Origin: Pomacea canaliculata
Lineage: Eukaryota > Mollusca > Gastropoda > Architaenioglossa > Ampullariidae
Direction: 5' to 3'
NCBI RefSeq assembly: GCF_003073045.1
Contig: NC_037592.1
Coordinates: forward strand, 9,700,007 to 9,764,006
Length of the DNA: 64,000 nucleotides
Every line of letters starts with the position of its first letter. Position 1 is the first letter of the stretch. The notes under the pieces are model-generated. The model made no database searches. It was not told the origin of the DNA and was given only the letters and a program-made list of their open reading frames with translations. Position numbers and translations under genes: made by a program. Shown piece after piece: positions 13,137 through 26,200 of the stretch.

Positions 13137-16100
13137 CTACAAGAAAGATAGCCCAATGCCAAACTGCAGTCCAGGATTTACGCTGCAAGATAAAGAACCA
13201 TTTAGTGTATATCTCAACAAAAAATATGAAACAAAAACAATTGTCAAGAAATGCTGCAGTTTATAGCCATAAACACTAATCAAGAGCACTGGACAAAAAG
13301 CCCTGCAATCATTTCAAGAAAAAAAACCAGAAGTCGTCAAAAATCAACTTTAAAAATATGGCCAAGACTTTGACACAGCACTCTATATGTAATGACCTTG
13401 ACTGTAATTTAGAAAAATATGTGCAAATAAAATAACTGCCAGCTTACCTGTCTCCTTGTTGAACAGCCATAGGTACCACATAGTTCAGCTCCATTCTGGC
13501 AACTCTGCCAAGGCGCAGTACAATCCCTCCCCCACAAGCCCAGCGATACTGCACACCCATTTCTTGAATGGATCCCCTGAGATTATCTGTAGAGAGAAAA
13601 CTTTATACCCTCCCTTCCACATAGCATGTGCACTCTACAGAGAGTACCTATTTATAACCAACATTTCAAGACACAAACATGCTTATATCTAAGCACATAT
13701 CAGCAGACATAAAATTATTGAAGTTAATGTCGCCCAAACTTCCAGCTTTAGCAAAGAAATGCGGACATGCAAATATTCAGTTCTTTCACACCCTTACACA
13801 TACATGCTTGTATCCATGTCCATTTATTATCAGCAGATATAAAACTACTCACTGAAGTTGATGTTGCCCAAATTTCCAGCATTGACAAAGAAATGTGTAC
13901 GAAAGAGATCACCAAATCCACCCTTGCCTGGCCGAAAGGGTAGAGCAGTGTATACGTGTGCAGCACACAACCAGTAAGCTTCAGCACCTAGTGCATTGCC
14001 TTGAAACAAAATCAAAATTTATCTCAAACTTCCATACACCCTTGTATGACCACATCATTTATCCTCAACATCTGGATAGTTAACTAAACAGTGAAGATAT
14101 GGAAGACCTGTTGACATGCATGAAAAAAAAAAAATGAAACAAAATTGTGCATGCACACACAGAGTACAGTCAACACAAAATGTATGCATAATAATGCCAT
14201 GTCTTCAGCCTGGTTACTCACCATCAATATGAGGCCCCACACCTTTCAAGTTGAATCCTCGCAAAGTGAGTGGGCCACCCAAGAAGAAACGGTCATTAAT
14301 GCGGATTTCATCTTTGGCACGCAGAGTGCGCATGACACCCCCTGCCAGAGACAGCTGCAGCACCTGTGCACCAGGCAGTGAATGAGTCCTCTTAAGGATG
14401 TGAGAAAGCAATCAAAATGCCATCTAAACACACCACTCCATGAAGTGAGAAATAAAAATGAAATTTTTCTAGTAAATTATCTTTCTTCTTACCAGACAGC
14501 CTATTGGAAGCTTAGGGCTACAACTGCATTTTAACCCAATGAATTACTGCCACTGGTCAGATTAAATATCCTGACAAGGTAAGGTTAGCAGCCACAGCCT
14601 GCACTCTATGCCCTCATATCTCAACTGTTGAGATACTGAAGATGACAGCTGTGCATTTGTTTTGGTTTTTTGTTTCGTTTTTTCCTAAATTAGAGCAGTT
14701 GCACCTTTGACATGTTTCAAGCTCTATTTCCCAAAGTATCTAAGTGTGCATGCCAGATTATGTGAGTGTGTGTATGCTGTCAGTACACGATCATCAGAAC
14801 AAAGGTGCGGTATGTCTGAGGCTAGCGACGTTTACTCTGCTAAGTGGGGAGTGGCTGTGACTGCCACCAGACTTGAAGCTCTCATATAGCAGTGGTGGCT
14901 CTTGTTATCCTCTCTGATTAAAGTCAGAATCACTAGAAGACCTGGCGAACACAAAACTGCTCACGTGCAGAAAGCTTTCTCCAGCTGACAAGGAAAAAAC
15001 ACGTTTTGCTCCTACAAAATGAATGGTCAAGAGTTTGGTGGTAAGATTTTAACAAAAAAAAGTTACAAGTCAGTAGTCCGCTGCAAAGGTGTTTCTGATT
15101 ATCTTCATCAGAATCCACAGTCTCTGAATTTTCTGCCTCTAGTTGCCAAGACTATTAACTGCACAGTCCAGCAGAAGTAATTATTTTGGTTAAAGAGCAA
15201 TAGCTGCCTCTAAGCTATTCAGGCAAGCTGGTAAAATGAAGAAATAAAAACTCACTGCATTACAGAAGAGTGACCTGTTGAACTGCAACTCAAACTCCTG
15301 CTTGGAAAACTCAACATTACCACCCAGACCTGCATATTCCTGCAGATTATGCATCAACATGCCATTTTTTAAAGGTTACAAACAGGAAAGAAATCTTACA
15401 TCAATGTGTATGCTACATCTTTTTGGACATGACATTTATGCCCATATTAGAGTTGGAACAAACAGACCAGAGGTACATGTCAATATATTGTGAATATCAC
15501 AAAATAGACTATGTATTAACACACTCTGTGATAGTAACAAGAATAGATAGATGACATTTAAAAATAAAGGACAGACACTGGTCTGTGGAAGAAACAACTA
15601 ACAGAAGACATTGTTTTCTCAATAAAGATACTAAAGTTGACAAGTGTTATGCAGTCTTTGCCTTATTCTTCCACTGTTACTCTCTCTATAATTAAATTCT
15701 TAAATAAAAATTGCTTATCCACAAGCACATAGTATTATTTAAAGAACTTAAATATATAAAGCTGTTTTGGAAGGGTGCTTGTGTGTGTATATCAATATGG
15801 TAGTAATTATATATCTACAACATCTGTGAGGACGTTTACAAGTCAACTCACCTGTATTAACCGAAGCACACTCCCCGTGGTAGGCAGAATGGTGTCATCT
15901 CTCATATCCCGCACAAATATATGCTGCAAGCAAATTAATTATCACATCTCACATATTAATACTACTCTTTGCATCTATTTTGCTAAACACTAAAAATCTC
16001 TGGAGATCAAAAAACTTTCTACTCGTGTTTTCTATTCAAGATGTCAAGCAGCCTTTATCAGATAAAGGTGGAGGTGGGGGGGGGGACTGGACAGACTAGG

Positions 16101-19100
16101 CAGGACTCTAAAGTCAGAGGCTACTGGAGTTAATGTACGATGCAGGTCATGGCTGGTGCACACTCCATCACGGTACAATCACTTTCCAGTCTCATTCCAG
16201 CATCATGATAAACTAAGACACATCCTGCATTTCCAGTAAAAAGGTGCAATTAAATTGTTCACAATGAATCCCACATTGAGGAAACTGCTTAAACACACCT
16301 GCTAATAAAGCTAGTTACCTTAATGCTTGATTTTAGAGAATGACCAGCCTGTTCTCGAACAGCAAAGGATGTGGTTCTGGATAAAGCACGTAAGTCTCGC
16401 CAAATGCCATCCCAGCGCAAAGAATGGCTCCCCAAAAATGTAGGAAACTGCAAATGTGATTTTCACTCTGTCACCCTTCACTCATTAAGCAAACAGCCAG
16501 GATGATGAATATGAGGTGATAAGACACTTTAACAAGCTAACACTATTTCTATTTCCCCTATAATCTAAGCTCTTTATAAAATAACATCTTAGTATCACAC
16601 TTGTTTATTCCGAGTTGGAACAGCCAGCTGCCTCTCTGCAAGCAGGTTGCTGATACACAAGCACCGTTGTCATGATGAGAAAACAGCAAAGACTAAAGCA
16701 GCAACAGTTTGTGTGAGCCGTAGCAGAAAATAGGAAGTAAGTGTTACAAACAAGCATATCCAGTCTATGTCAGACATTCACGTGCATTTACTGTGTCAGT
16801 TTTGTTACCACTTATTTCAGCGTAAAACCAACATCTCTTAGTAAATGTGCATAAATGCTAAATTAATTTAATTACATAATAACGAAAAAAACTGTCTAAT
16901 GAAATAAATGCTCTCTTGTAAACATATGAAATAACTACCAGAAGAAAAGCAATTCAGGATGTCTTCAAAACTGCAGAATACTTCTTGCAAAAGCCTATTA
17001 ATGTGACAAATTTCTAATAAGTTGTTTTAGCTATTATATAGCTCTTTCTGTGTCATTTATCCTGGGAAATATATTTCCCCAAAAATATAAGAAAATAACA
17101 ATTTTTAAATACAAACAAATAAAACAATAATGCCAACTAATAATTATAGAAGACTAACCTTATTTTTAGAAGTGTGTAGAAGTGTGCTTTGGATTACTAG
17201 GAAATAGATAAACTGTATCAATATGTCTAATCACATAACATAATGAAAAAGCCAATAGTGAAGGCCTGCTTGGATTCTCAGAACACACAATTTACACAAA
17301 AATCCAAAGACTGCCAATCACATAAAATGTTTGCAAAACTGGCCTGAATGATTGGGAAAAGGTGCATGAGAATAAATGATGAGCAACACTCACTGTAAGG
17401 TCCAGTTCAACCCCTCGATCTGTCTCTTTATAACCGCTCCATGGATAAGAGCCATGATATTGGTAGAGTCCTCCAGTCAATCTGCAGTTGGAAGCCACTG
17501 TCAATGGTATGTCAAATGTAACATACGCAAGAATCTATGCACATAAACAGATGTGCGCACATAAGATTTTCCTCAAACTCGAAGCCTTTAACTCAATATA
17601 TAATCGTTCACCCTTCTGGTTGATGTCATTCCACACTCCTACAACAGCATATATCTCTAACTGAAGAGTACAACATTAAAACAGTACAAACTCTGATCAT
17701 GACACTCACAACAACTTGCAATTCTATTAGAAACTCTGCTGACACATTTTGACTCTACTCCTTATCCATCAGTTTACCAATACCAAAACAGTTTAAACAG
17801 AAGTACAGCAACATCACCCCACCTATAGTCCACACAAATGTTCTTTCAGTTCCCAGAGATTACTCTAGAATTTCACAAACCCAGAAACTCCCTCAACAGA
17901 AACCAAAGCATTGTCAATTTGACACTTTTTTCTTCTCTATATATTTGATGTACAACAGAGTACAGTGCAAAATACTTTAATAATTTCAAAGAAATTGAAT
18001 TGACGATGTCAGTGAAATAAATCTTGATATCTGAAATGTACAAGTCTGCGGTAGTTTTAGAGATAAAGCTGCATGCACTAATTCACCAGTTACGGGGGCT
18101 CTGACAACATGATTTATAAAGCATGCATAATTAAGATTGAGACCACACCTAACAAATCTCTTTTAACTTGATAAATTTGTTGCAAATGCAAATATTTCAC
18201 AAACTTCCCATTGTGAAATACAGAGCTGGGACTGGTAAGTGAAAACCACCTGGTCAATTTGAAAGCCAATTGTTATCATTTATTTTAGAGGTTAAGTCCA
18301 AAGAATGTCAATGATTATTTTTGAAGCCGCATGCCACGTGTTAAATATGCATTAACTACAGTATTTCTATACATCAGCAAAATTTTGTGGAATGGCTGCA
18401 TCATATTTATATATAAAATAATCTATATATATAATAATAATCCGTGTGAGACTGCAAAAAAACAGTTCATACAAATTGTTAATTGTGAATTATGCTCACT
18501 CACAGAACATCTGGATTGCCATTGACAGGCTTGGTGAAAGACACAGAGTAGCCCCGTGTTTGTTTTGTACCATGCGTATACTCAATGTTGACTCGCTCTC
18601 CACGACCTAGGGCATTTGGAAGTTTCAGACCAAACAGCTGCAGAAAAACCAACAAGGACACTTAATTTGATTCCCAAAGCTCTTTACAAGACTATTCTGC
18701 AAACTATAATAGCACAGCCTAAGAAAAACAAGTACAAAATTTGACACTAGTAAGAAGAGATAATCAAAAGAAGCAGGTTAACAATAGGAAATAAGTGCCT
18801 CATGCAAATGCTCCCTGTTATTCTGTCTTAAAAATACTAACCAAACTAGCATCATTGTTGCCAATTAAAGTGTTGATGCCTCCTGATACAGGTCGAAGTT
18901 CTTTCACTTCAAACGTCACCTCATAGCAGTCGCATGCTGGGTCATCTAAAGACAAAGGAAACACATACTGGATGAATGTACTGCCAGAAAATGCATTTTT
19001 AGCTTCAACATAATTTTAAAAAAAATAATCCAACTAAACATAGCCATTGTTTCTAGGAAAAACTATGTTAAATTTATGTCTCAACATAAAAGCTTGCATG

Positions 19101-22100
19101 AAGCCAGTAACAACTAATAATTCTGTTAAAGATCTAGTAGGGTGCCAATTTTTTTATAATAATTAGATAAAGCTCAGTTCAAGAGACTACATCTCAAAAT
19201 CTGGGTCAGTGACTCCCTCCCATTCTCAAGATGTATGCCTACAAACATCATTATGCATAGAAAAAGGTCAACACTTGTGACATTATGTTTGTACACATAC
19301 ATGCCCGCTAAACACATAGTCCTAGTTCTCCTTCTGGCTGCGTCCTTGACAATGTAAGTTTATTCATGTAAAATCCAGACGCCTCTGTTGTTACCTTTTT
19401 CTGTGTATGATAATGTTTGTAGGTATCTCAAGAATGCATTGAGGGTATTCACCCGGATTTGGATTTCTGAAACCAACTTAGACAAAAGTTCTGCCCCCTA
19501 ATAGACATTTTGTTTTAAAAAGTCAGGATTGCCAAAGTGCTTTTGTTCTTAAAAATTCAGCTGCTATTAAGCTCCATGGATTTTAGCCAGCATCCAAATA
19601 ATTCTCTTCTTTCTCTTTACTGCTATCGTCATCATCATATTCATTATTACTGAGGCAACAAAACTAGAGGTTTTGCAGATATACATATATAAATATACAA
19701 ATAAATCCTCATGCAACTTAAGTTAACTAATATTTCTGAAAGGATTTTGCATACATCTTCCTATAATCATGTCCAATTTTATCTACATTGTCTATAACCA
19801 TGCCAAATCAAGGTGATGTCAGTAGGTTAAAACAGAAAGTAAAGGTAGTCTCAAATCTGTCTGGTTTTTTCAGGGATAACATGTTAGACTCTAGTGTAGA
19901 CTCTAACTTAGAGACTACACTTCCCCCAGGGCTCACTTTCACATAAAAGCAAAGCCTATCTCCTGCCCATCCCCTGTCCATCGCTGCCTTTCCTTCCCCA
20001 GTCAGTGAGATACCCATTCACCAGATGGGTCAATCTGGCTGGTGCGCACCCTTCCAGTCTCTGGTGCATGTTCCCCAAAACATCAGTAGACAGGATAAGA
20101 AACTGATGAATGAAAAACTCTCCTTCCCATCACTTCTCTCTACCCCTGCTGCAGCAGTTGAGGGGTGGTAGGGTAGGGAGGGGGAAAGAGAAAGAAAAAG
20201 CAGGTTGATGCTCACCTTTGCATGTGTCAATGAAAATTCCAACACGTCGAAACAACCCAAGTCTCTCCATTCGCATTTTGACCTCATGGCTTGACTGGAC
20301 CATCTAAACAAAATTTATAGTGAAATAACTGATAGGTTTACATACAACACTGCAACATGACTAAACTAGAAGAAGCAATCTTTTTTGTCCTGTTGAGTAT
20401 ACATAAGTATGGATGCTTGAATCAGATTTTAGAGTTGGCCGACTGAGTCTGAATTTTGTGTTGGGAACCATGCAAAAGTTAAGATCTGAAAGATTACCTG
20501 CTGGAAAGTGGAAGACTGAAGAATGGGTTGTACTTGCTTGATGATAATGTCATCTTTGGTTCTGTTGAGGCCTTCAACAATTATCCTCTGAACTTTAGCC
20601 TGAAAACAGTGCAATAAAAGTTACTGAGATGTTAAGTGCTGTGAAATGTACAACACAAATACAAACTGGTTCTAATTTGTAATAGTAAAAATAAGGCAGT
20701 TGAGTTAATCAAGTTGTGGTAAAACAGCAAATGATAACTTTCAAGTTTTAATCTTTATCAAGGAATGAAGTTTTGGTCTAAGGCAAGAAAAAATGGTTCT
20801 ACCTAAATGAGGGAGGTGAGGGTACTTGTTAGACTAGATGGCACAGTTAACAAAGCATGACTTCCACCAGGTCAAACCACTTTTCCTGCTGTAAAGTCTG
20901 TCCTTAAAAACAGAAAATCTGACTCTGTCTGCAACACTGATCTATCATTCAATCATTCAACCCTTGAATTATACCATTTGATGAATAGTTGTGCTGGTCC
21001 TGACACTAGTGGTGGTGAGCGGTATAAAATGACCAGTCCACTCTTTTAAATTTGCAAGCCAGTTTTTCCACTGGCCAACTCTGCATCGACCCTTCTTTAA
21101 GGTACCCTGAAGGACAGTCTCCGAGTGTTGTGCTAGGTCACACGGCTAAACCAGACCAACTTACACTGTTTCACTGTTGTAAGTAGGGACTCAAGAAGTT
21201 GGTCATAATAGCCCACTAAGGTGGTAACCGTGCTTTGTACAAAGACACTGGTTACACATTCCATGTAATAGATTCAGAGCCTTGTCTGGCACTTGTCTAT
21301 GTATCATGTCTGTGGAGCAGAACTGGAACTATAAGGAACTTAGTCTCTACTTGTCTATGTATCATGTCTGTAAACCAGAACTGGAACTACAAGGAACTTA
21401 TTCAATCTCTGATTGGAAGCAAACCTGATGGTGGTCCTGCACTTGATCTTGAACTTACAGCATCTTACCCACAACATGGGCTTTCAAAATCTTAGTAATT
21501 TACGTGGATACAAGAAAAACAAACATCTACCTCCTGGCTGCATCAACTGACAAACTAAATATACTGCGCTGTTTACTTCAAAATAGGTGTCACTGCTGTA
21601 AAACTAAAGCAAAACTTTTCATGACAGATAAAGGGCCAAATGTCCATAAATTCTCTGTCCACATCTGTGTTTAGCAGGTGTTTGCCAATCAAAGGGTGTT
21701 CTGTGTTAAAAGCCAATCTGTGCAAATCAAAAGTGTCCAATGGTCAGAGGGTTTCCAGCAGGTTTTACTATTTCAACACTCTTCCATTGCTGCTTTTATT
21801 TATGGACCTGTTCTGTTATCTATGCATCAACTGTTCTACTTCAATCACAATACAGCAAATCAGGATGTGCAAGTATTATAATGCATATTTTCAATCTTTA
21901 AAAAGAAATGTTTTTTAAGAACTTACAGGTATTTTATCAAAGTCAAAATCCTCTTCAACCTGCTGTTGTTTCTCAGGTGACTGTAACAATAAACAATGAC
22001 AACTGCAAAAAATATATGCACTTATGAGAGCAGCTGAAAAAAATGATGAATAATATTGTTTCTCAAAACAAGTGCATTCATGCTGAAGCATGGTTAAAAA

Positions 22101-22886
22101 ATACTCAGATATGGGATAATGTGAAACATAATATAACCTATGACAATGGGCCATGCTCCAAGTCCCTCTCATCTTGACATTTTTTTGCTACCTAATGTTC
22201 TTGTCCAATGGTTGATATGATGTCATTATTACATGAATAATTTAAGCATAAATAAAATTAATCCATTTTAAAACTGATATCAACTTTTTAGTGTACGTTT
22301 ACATGTGTGCAAATATAGCTTTCAAGGTCAATGCTGGTGACAAGGAAACACTATGCCAACTGACAACATATACTGTTTTGTGCAAAAATTCATATTATAA
22401 TTCAAAAGTACTGTTTATTTAACAACAGATCCAAGTAAGTTTATTTCATGGAACTCAACATTTCGAGCATACATAAGATGTATTTTCAGTGGTAACGTAC
22501 AATACAACCAAACGATTCGAGAGGTACAACTGTGTCTTCTGCTGGTCGAAGACAGGCGCAGAAAAAAATAATAAGAGATTTCTGATGACATAACGTAAAA
22601 TGCACCTTCCCTGCTGTGCAATATACAAGCGATCTGATATTTTCTACCCAACGGCAAAATAGTTTTACTACCCAACTGTGATAACTGAACAGTCAAGTGC
22701 AGTAGCCACAGTATAGCGACTTATGTCGTTAAGCTGCTGATCCTAATCCTACGTGTTTTTGTGTGCTTTGCGCGATATGAAATTTATTATCGTTTCCATA
22801 ATTTTAGAGTAGATTAGCTTTCTTGTTTCTTTGATGACAAATACAAACGATAGTAAATGATCAACCTTGGCATAGACTGTCCCCAT
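13137..22886 (-). CDS. SAMM50: SAMM50, mitochondrial sorting and assembly machinery barrel subunit
   Basis: Complete gene on the minus strand with 14 coding exons: 22886-22866, 21980-21927, 20599-20498, 20303-20216, 18945-18842, 18637-18504, 17481-17394, 16447-16319, 15923-15852, 15339-15256, 14363-14222, 13999-13853, 13586-13448 and 13182-13137. They give 449 residues against 469 in human. The Omp85-family protein inserts beta-barrel proteins into the mitochondrial outer membrane and helps anchor cristae contacts. A POTRA domain covers roughly residues 26-120 ([11 protein letters not shown], then [15 protein letters not shown]). The 16-strand barrel follows. It contains [15 protein letters not shown] with the loop-6 RGF motif near residue 329, [18 protein letters not shown], and the terminal strand ending GIGLSFL. 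The first coding exon holds only seven codons (MGTVYAK), which match the human start MGTVHAR. Introns contain a small inverted-repeat MITE and a LINE remnant. Confidence 0.96.
14222..14363 (-). other. SAMM50: SAMM50 exon with the Omp85 loop-6 motif
   Basis: This 142-base exon encodes [19 protein letters not shown]. The (V/L)RG(F/Y) tetrad belongs to the conserved loop that folds back into the barrel lumen in Omp85 proteins and is needed for function. Its presence, together with the following GPHIDG, shows that the insertase core is intact. Confidence 0.9.
19197..19460. mobile_element. Small MITE with long inverted repeats in a SAMM50 intron
   Basis: The left arm (about 19197-19276) and the right arm (about 19394-19460) are reverse complements. 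Shared landmarks are aaatc-gggt at the outer ends, ccctc, ttctcaagat/ttcttgagat, cctacaaacat and agaaaaagg at the inner ends. The unit is about 264 bases with arms near 70-80 bases and a short loop. No clear target duplication is visible, so the superfamily is not assigned. Confidence 0.6.
20960..21440 (-). mobile_element. LINE 3' remnant in a SAMM50 intron
   Basis: The minus-strand translation, with frameshifts, gives pieces such as [20 protein letters not shown] and LKEWTGHF. These match the extreme C-terminal tail (GTL-GGRRRGRQRK-W-DN-KEW) of the same type of non-LTR element found at 7275-8045. The fragment is badly decayed and partly rearranged by a local tandem duplication. Confidence 0.6.
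21291..21408. repeat. Tandem duplication, 58-base unit
   Basis: The unit acttgtctatgtatcatgtc, followed by tgt, a variable five bases, and agaactggaacta-aaggaactta, occurs twice in a row with starts at 21291 and 21349. The copies differ at only a few positions, so the duplication is recent. It lies within the LINE remnant in a SAMM50 intron. Confidence 0.85.
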
Positions 22887-23278
22887 CGTACTCCCGGTAG
22901 ATTCTTTATACTTCAGCAGGAAAAGAGCGAGTGGCGCAAGGGAGATTATGCCGCTCTCCTTGCGTCTAATCCGGGATGTTCAATAATAACGAGACATAAT
23001 AACATGATTAAATAGTCTGCTTGTCTTCTGTTATCTTGAAATGGCTATATCTTCGAGTCGTCTTCTTAAACATAATGTATTATTATGCATATTTAGTAAG
23101 ACCATGGACATGTATTAGTTCATGGTAAGACCAATTAGCTCTGTTGAGCTCTTCAAGAAAAGAAACATGAAAATATATCAGGATCGCTTAGGCGAAAGTG
23201 GACGTGTACTCCGTTCTCGAAGGGTCGGAGGAGAATCGGCATAGTCAGTGCATTTTCATTTATCTGTAGGCCATCAGT
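22887..23278. promoter_or_regulatory. Putative bidirectional promoter, SAMM50 / SPTY2D1
   Basis: The start codon of SAMM50 (minus, 22886-22884) and that of SPTY2D1 (plus, 23279-23281) face away from each other across 392 bases. The interval has no obvious TATA box at a sensible distance. An imperfect hairpin lies 50-80 bases from the SAMM50 ATG (arms 22935-22944 and 22955-22964, cgcaaggg/ccttgcg). A shared promoter is inferred from geometry. I cannot rule out further 5' untranslated exons for either gene. Confidence 0.6.
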
Positions 23279-26200
23279 ATGGATTTCAGAGAATTACTGA
23301 TGTATGCGGAGGAGAACCAAAAGTCAAAAGAAAGCAAGGTATTATTTATCTTTTATTGGTAATGGTTTAGTGTTGGGCTAGTTCTTAATTTTCGTTCATT
23401 GCTGATGGTGCGTAGGCTAATTTTACTGAATACGCAACTGCAGTATTACCCATTGCCTGTTAATTTATGTTCTCGTTGTAAAGGGCAAAAGCTTCTTTTC
23501 AAAAATTGTAGTCATTTGCTTTAAAGTTTCAACTATATCTCTTCCCTTGTTAGCCATTGATTATGTTCGGCTGGATTGGGAGCTCCACGGTTCTTGGAGA
23601 AAAAGAAAAACTCATTTGGACACAAGACACTGAGAAAATACTCTGACACACAATGCAAAAGCTTAAAATTTGTTAGCACAAAAGCAGTAATATTACAAAG
23701 TAATCAGGCATGTTTATAATGGATGACATATTTTCACCCTTAATTATTTTAATTGCTACATAAGTTCCTAGTCAGACAACAGAATTTTGGACTTTTGAGG
23801 GACTTAGTAAATTGTATATAAAATATCACTTTACTTTGATATAATTTAAGTTAGTCAAATTATGAGCATGGCTTAAAGGCAGAAGTTCTTGTGGTCATTT
23901 TTCTAAATGGTTTCATCAGTGTGAGGGAAGGTAGGAGTACACAGTGCTGACTTTTACAAGTGGTCACTTTTCCCTAATTGCTACCCTGACCCTGAGGCAG
24001 GGTTGAGATCACAGGCATTAACCCTAGCAATAAAACGTCTTTCTCATTTAAAAAGCTGAAGTGAAACAGTTTCCAACTGAACATACTGTCAGGGTTAGGA
24101 CCAACAATTGAATGTATTCTCCATAAAATAGAGAGAAAAATAAGAGAGGAAACGACGAACAGCAAAAATGACACAAACACAAAGACAACTGAATTTTAAC
24201 AAGTTATTTTTAGTGCTTTTGTCTGTTTTTCTTTATATCTCTATATTTTTTTTTTACTTATAAGGGACGATAATATTCAACATTTTCAGTTTATTCCCCT
24301 GGTGACTGGCATTTATAGATTACTTCCCAGAAGTGCATGATGAGTAGCTGTCACAGAAGTGCAGAGTGTGGTAAGAAAATGGTCTAGTAGAAAGGACATT
24401 GAATTCATGAGATGGACACGACTGTCATTTCCCAGATTCAGAGTTTAAGAAACAAAGTATATATAACAACAGGAAAATAAAATAATAATACTACAGTGTG
24501 AACACTAGCATACACACATGTTGCACTCAAAACTTCTGTGGAATGCACACATAGACCATACATGTAATCATTGACTACAAGCCAAATATTGATATCCCTG
24601 CTTATTAAAGATAAGAGATATAGAGAAAGACAAAAAAGCAATAAAAATAAGTTTTGAAAATTCAGTTGTCTTTATGTTTGTGTCATTTGCGCTGTTCATC
24701 TTTCTCTCTATACTAGTTTTATTTGTTTGTTGAGAATACATTCAGTCCTAACCATGACAGTATGTTCAGATAGAAGTCATTTCACTTCAGCTCTCAGACC
24801 CTACAGCAAGTACTGGTCGGGCGAGGAATACGTTTTATTGCCAGGCTAGTTGGCGGTGCCTGTGATGTCTACCCTGCCTATTGTCCGGGTAGTAATTGGA
24901 GACAACTGGCCGATAGCAGTCCGCATACACCGCATGAACTCCTACCTTCCCTCGCATGGGCGATACCATTCTCTTCTGTCCAGACGGAAAACTTCCACCC
25001 TTAAACACAATTTTTTGCTGGAGAAAATATTTCTAAGAAAAGTTAACTGTTAAACAAATCATTTTCTTTGAATAACATTTTATTGTGTTTTAACACTGAT
25101 GTAAAAATAAGACTTAATATATATATTTTACATCTGTTTAGCTTTTTGCACGTTGTGAGTTAGATAAATTTTACGATTTTCTTCTTTCAGCCACAGCACA
25201 GTAAATTCTTAAAAGCACAGCTTCCCCCTGCTAAGCGAGATCACAAAAATGAAATGCGGGCAGAACCAAAGTCTGATGTTCTGAAAAAACTACTGGAGGA
25301 AAAAGAAGAAGAAAAAAGGAGAAAATATATGGAAGAAGAAAGAGAAAGGAGAAAAAGAGGTGAGAAGTGTAATGATAAGAAAATATTTGCTACATTTAAT
25401 ATAAAAACTACTTAAAACCTCCCATCACCCCCTCTTGTCACATTTTTTTTAACTGTCTGCTCACCTATCCAAGCTTTTGCTGTCTTCTTTTCTCTGTATT
25501 ATTAATGCCACTTTTCTTTGGCATAGTCATAAAAAAGAGAAGAGAAAGAAAGTGTTTCAAAATAGACTGATAACTAGCTTACATCTTTTGTATATTGTGC
25601 ATCATTTTTCTTTTTTTCTCATTACTCATGTCAGACTTCTTCGTCATCTGGATCCTGAAGAAAAGAAAAAGTGCATACCCCTTTTAATGCTTGCAGTTGT
25701 GTTCACCTCTTCATATTAACAATTAAGTGCCAGTAATGATAGGAATGGTAAAGCATTATGACACTGGATTTGGCAGGTTTTTTAAAATTTATTTATTTGT
25801 TTATTTTTTGCATTTACTTTTTTTCCACCAGAGAAGGAAAAACGGCATAGAGAAGAAGAAGAAAGACGTCTGGAGAAAGAGCGTATCAGGGAGGAGAAGA
25901 AGAAGAATACTTTTCGGATTCCCAAAAAACTTGTGTTGGAAGATGACCAGAAAGAAACCAGTTCTTCCCCACCTCATCACAGAGAAGTGCTGAGTGATGG
26001 TTCATTTTCTTTGGACTCGGACCTTGTGGCCGAGGCAGATTTGTCAGAGTTTGATGATAGATTGGAAAGTAAACATCACAGCTCTAATTCTTCCAACCAA
26101 AAGCACAAGCCAGATGTAGGACATAGGCATTCTAAGAAATCTTCCAATAGTTACAGGTTATTAGATAAGGTATCCCTAGGTGGGTCTTCTGACAAACAGG

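Noticed and set aside
13448..13586. Alternative acceptor at 13577 for SAMM50 exon 13
   Set aside because: Using the nearer AG breaks the reading phase with the previous exon. The acceptor giving exon start 13586 restores phase and the expected [10 protein letters not shown] sequence.
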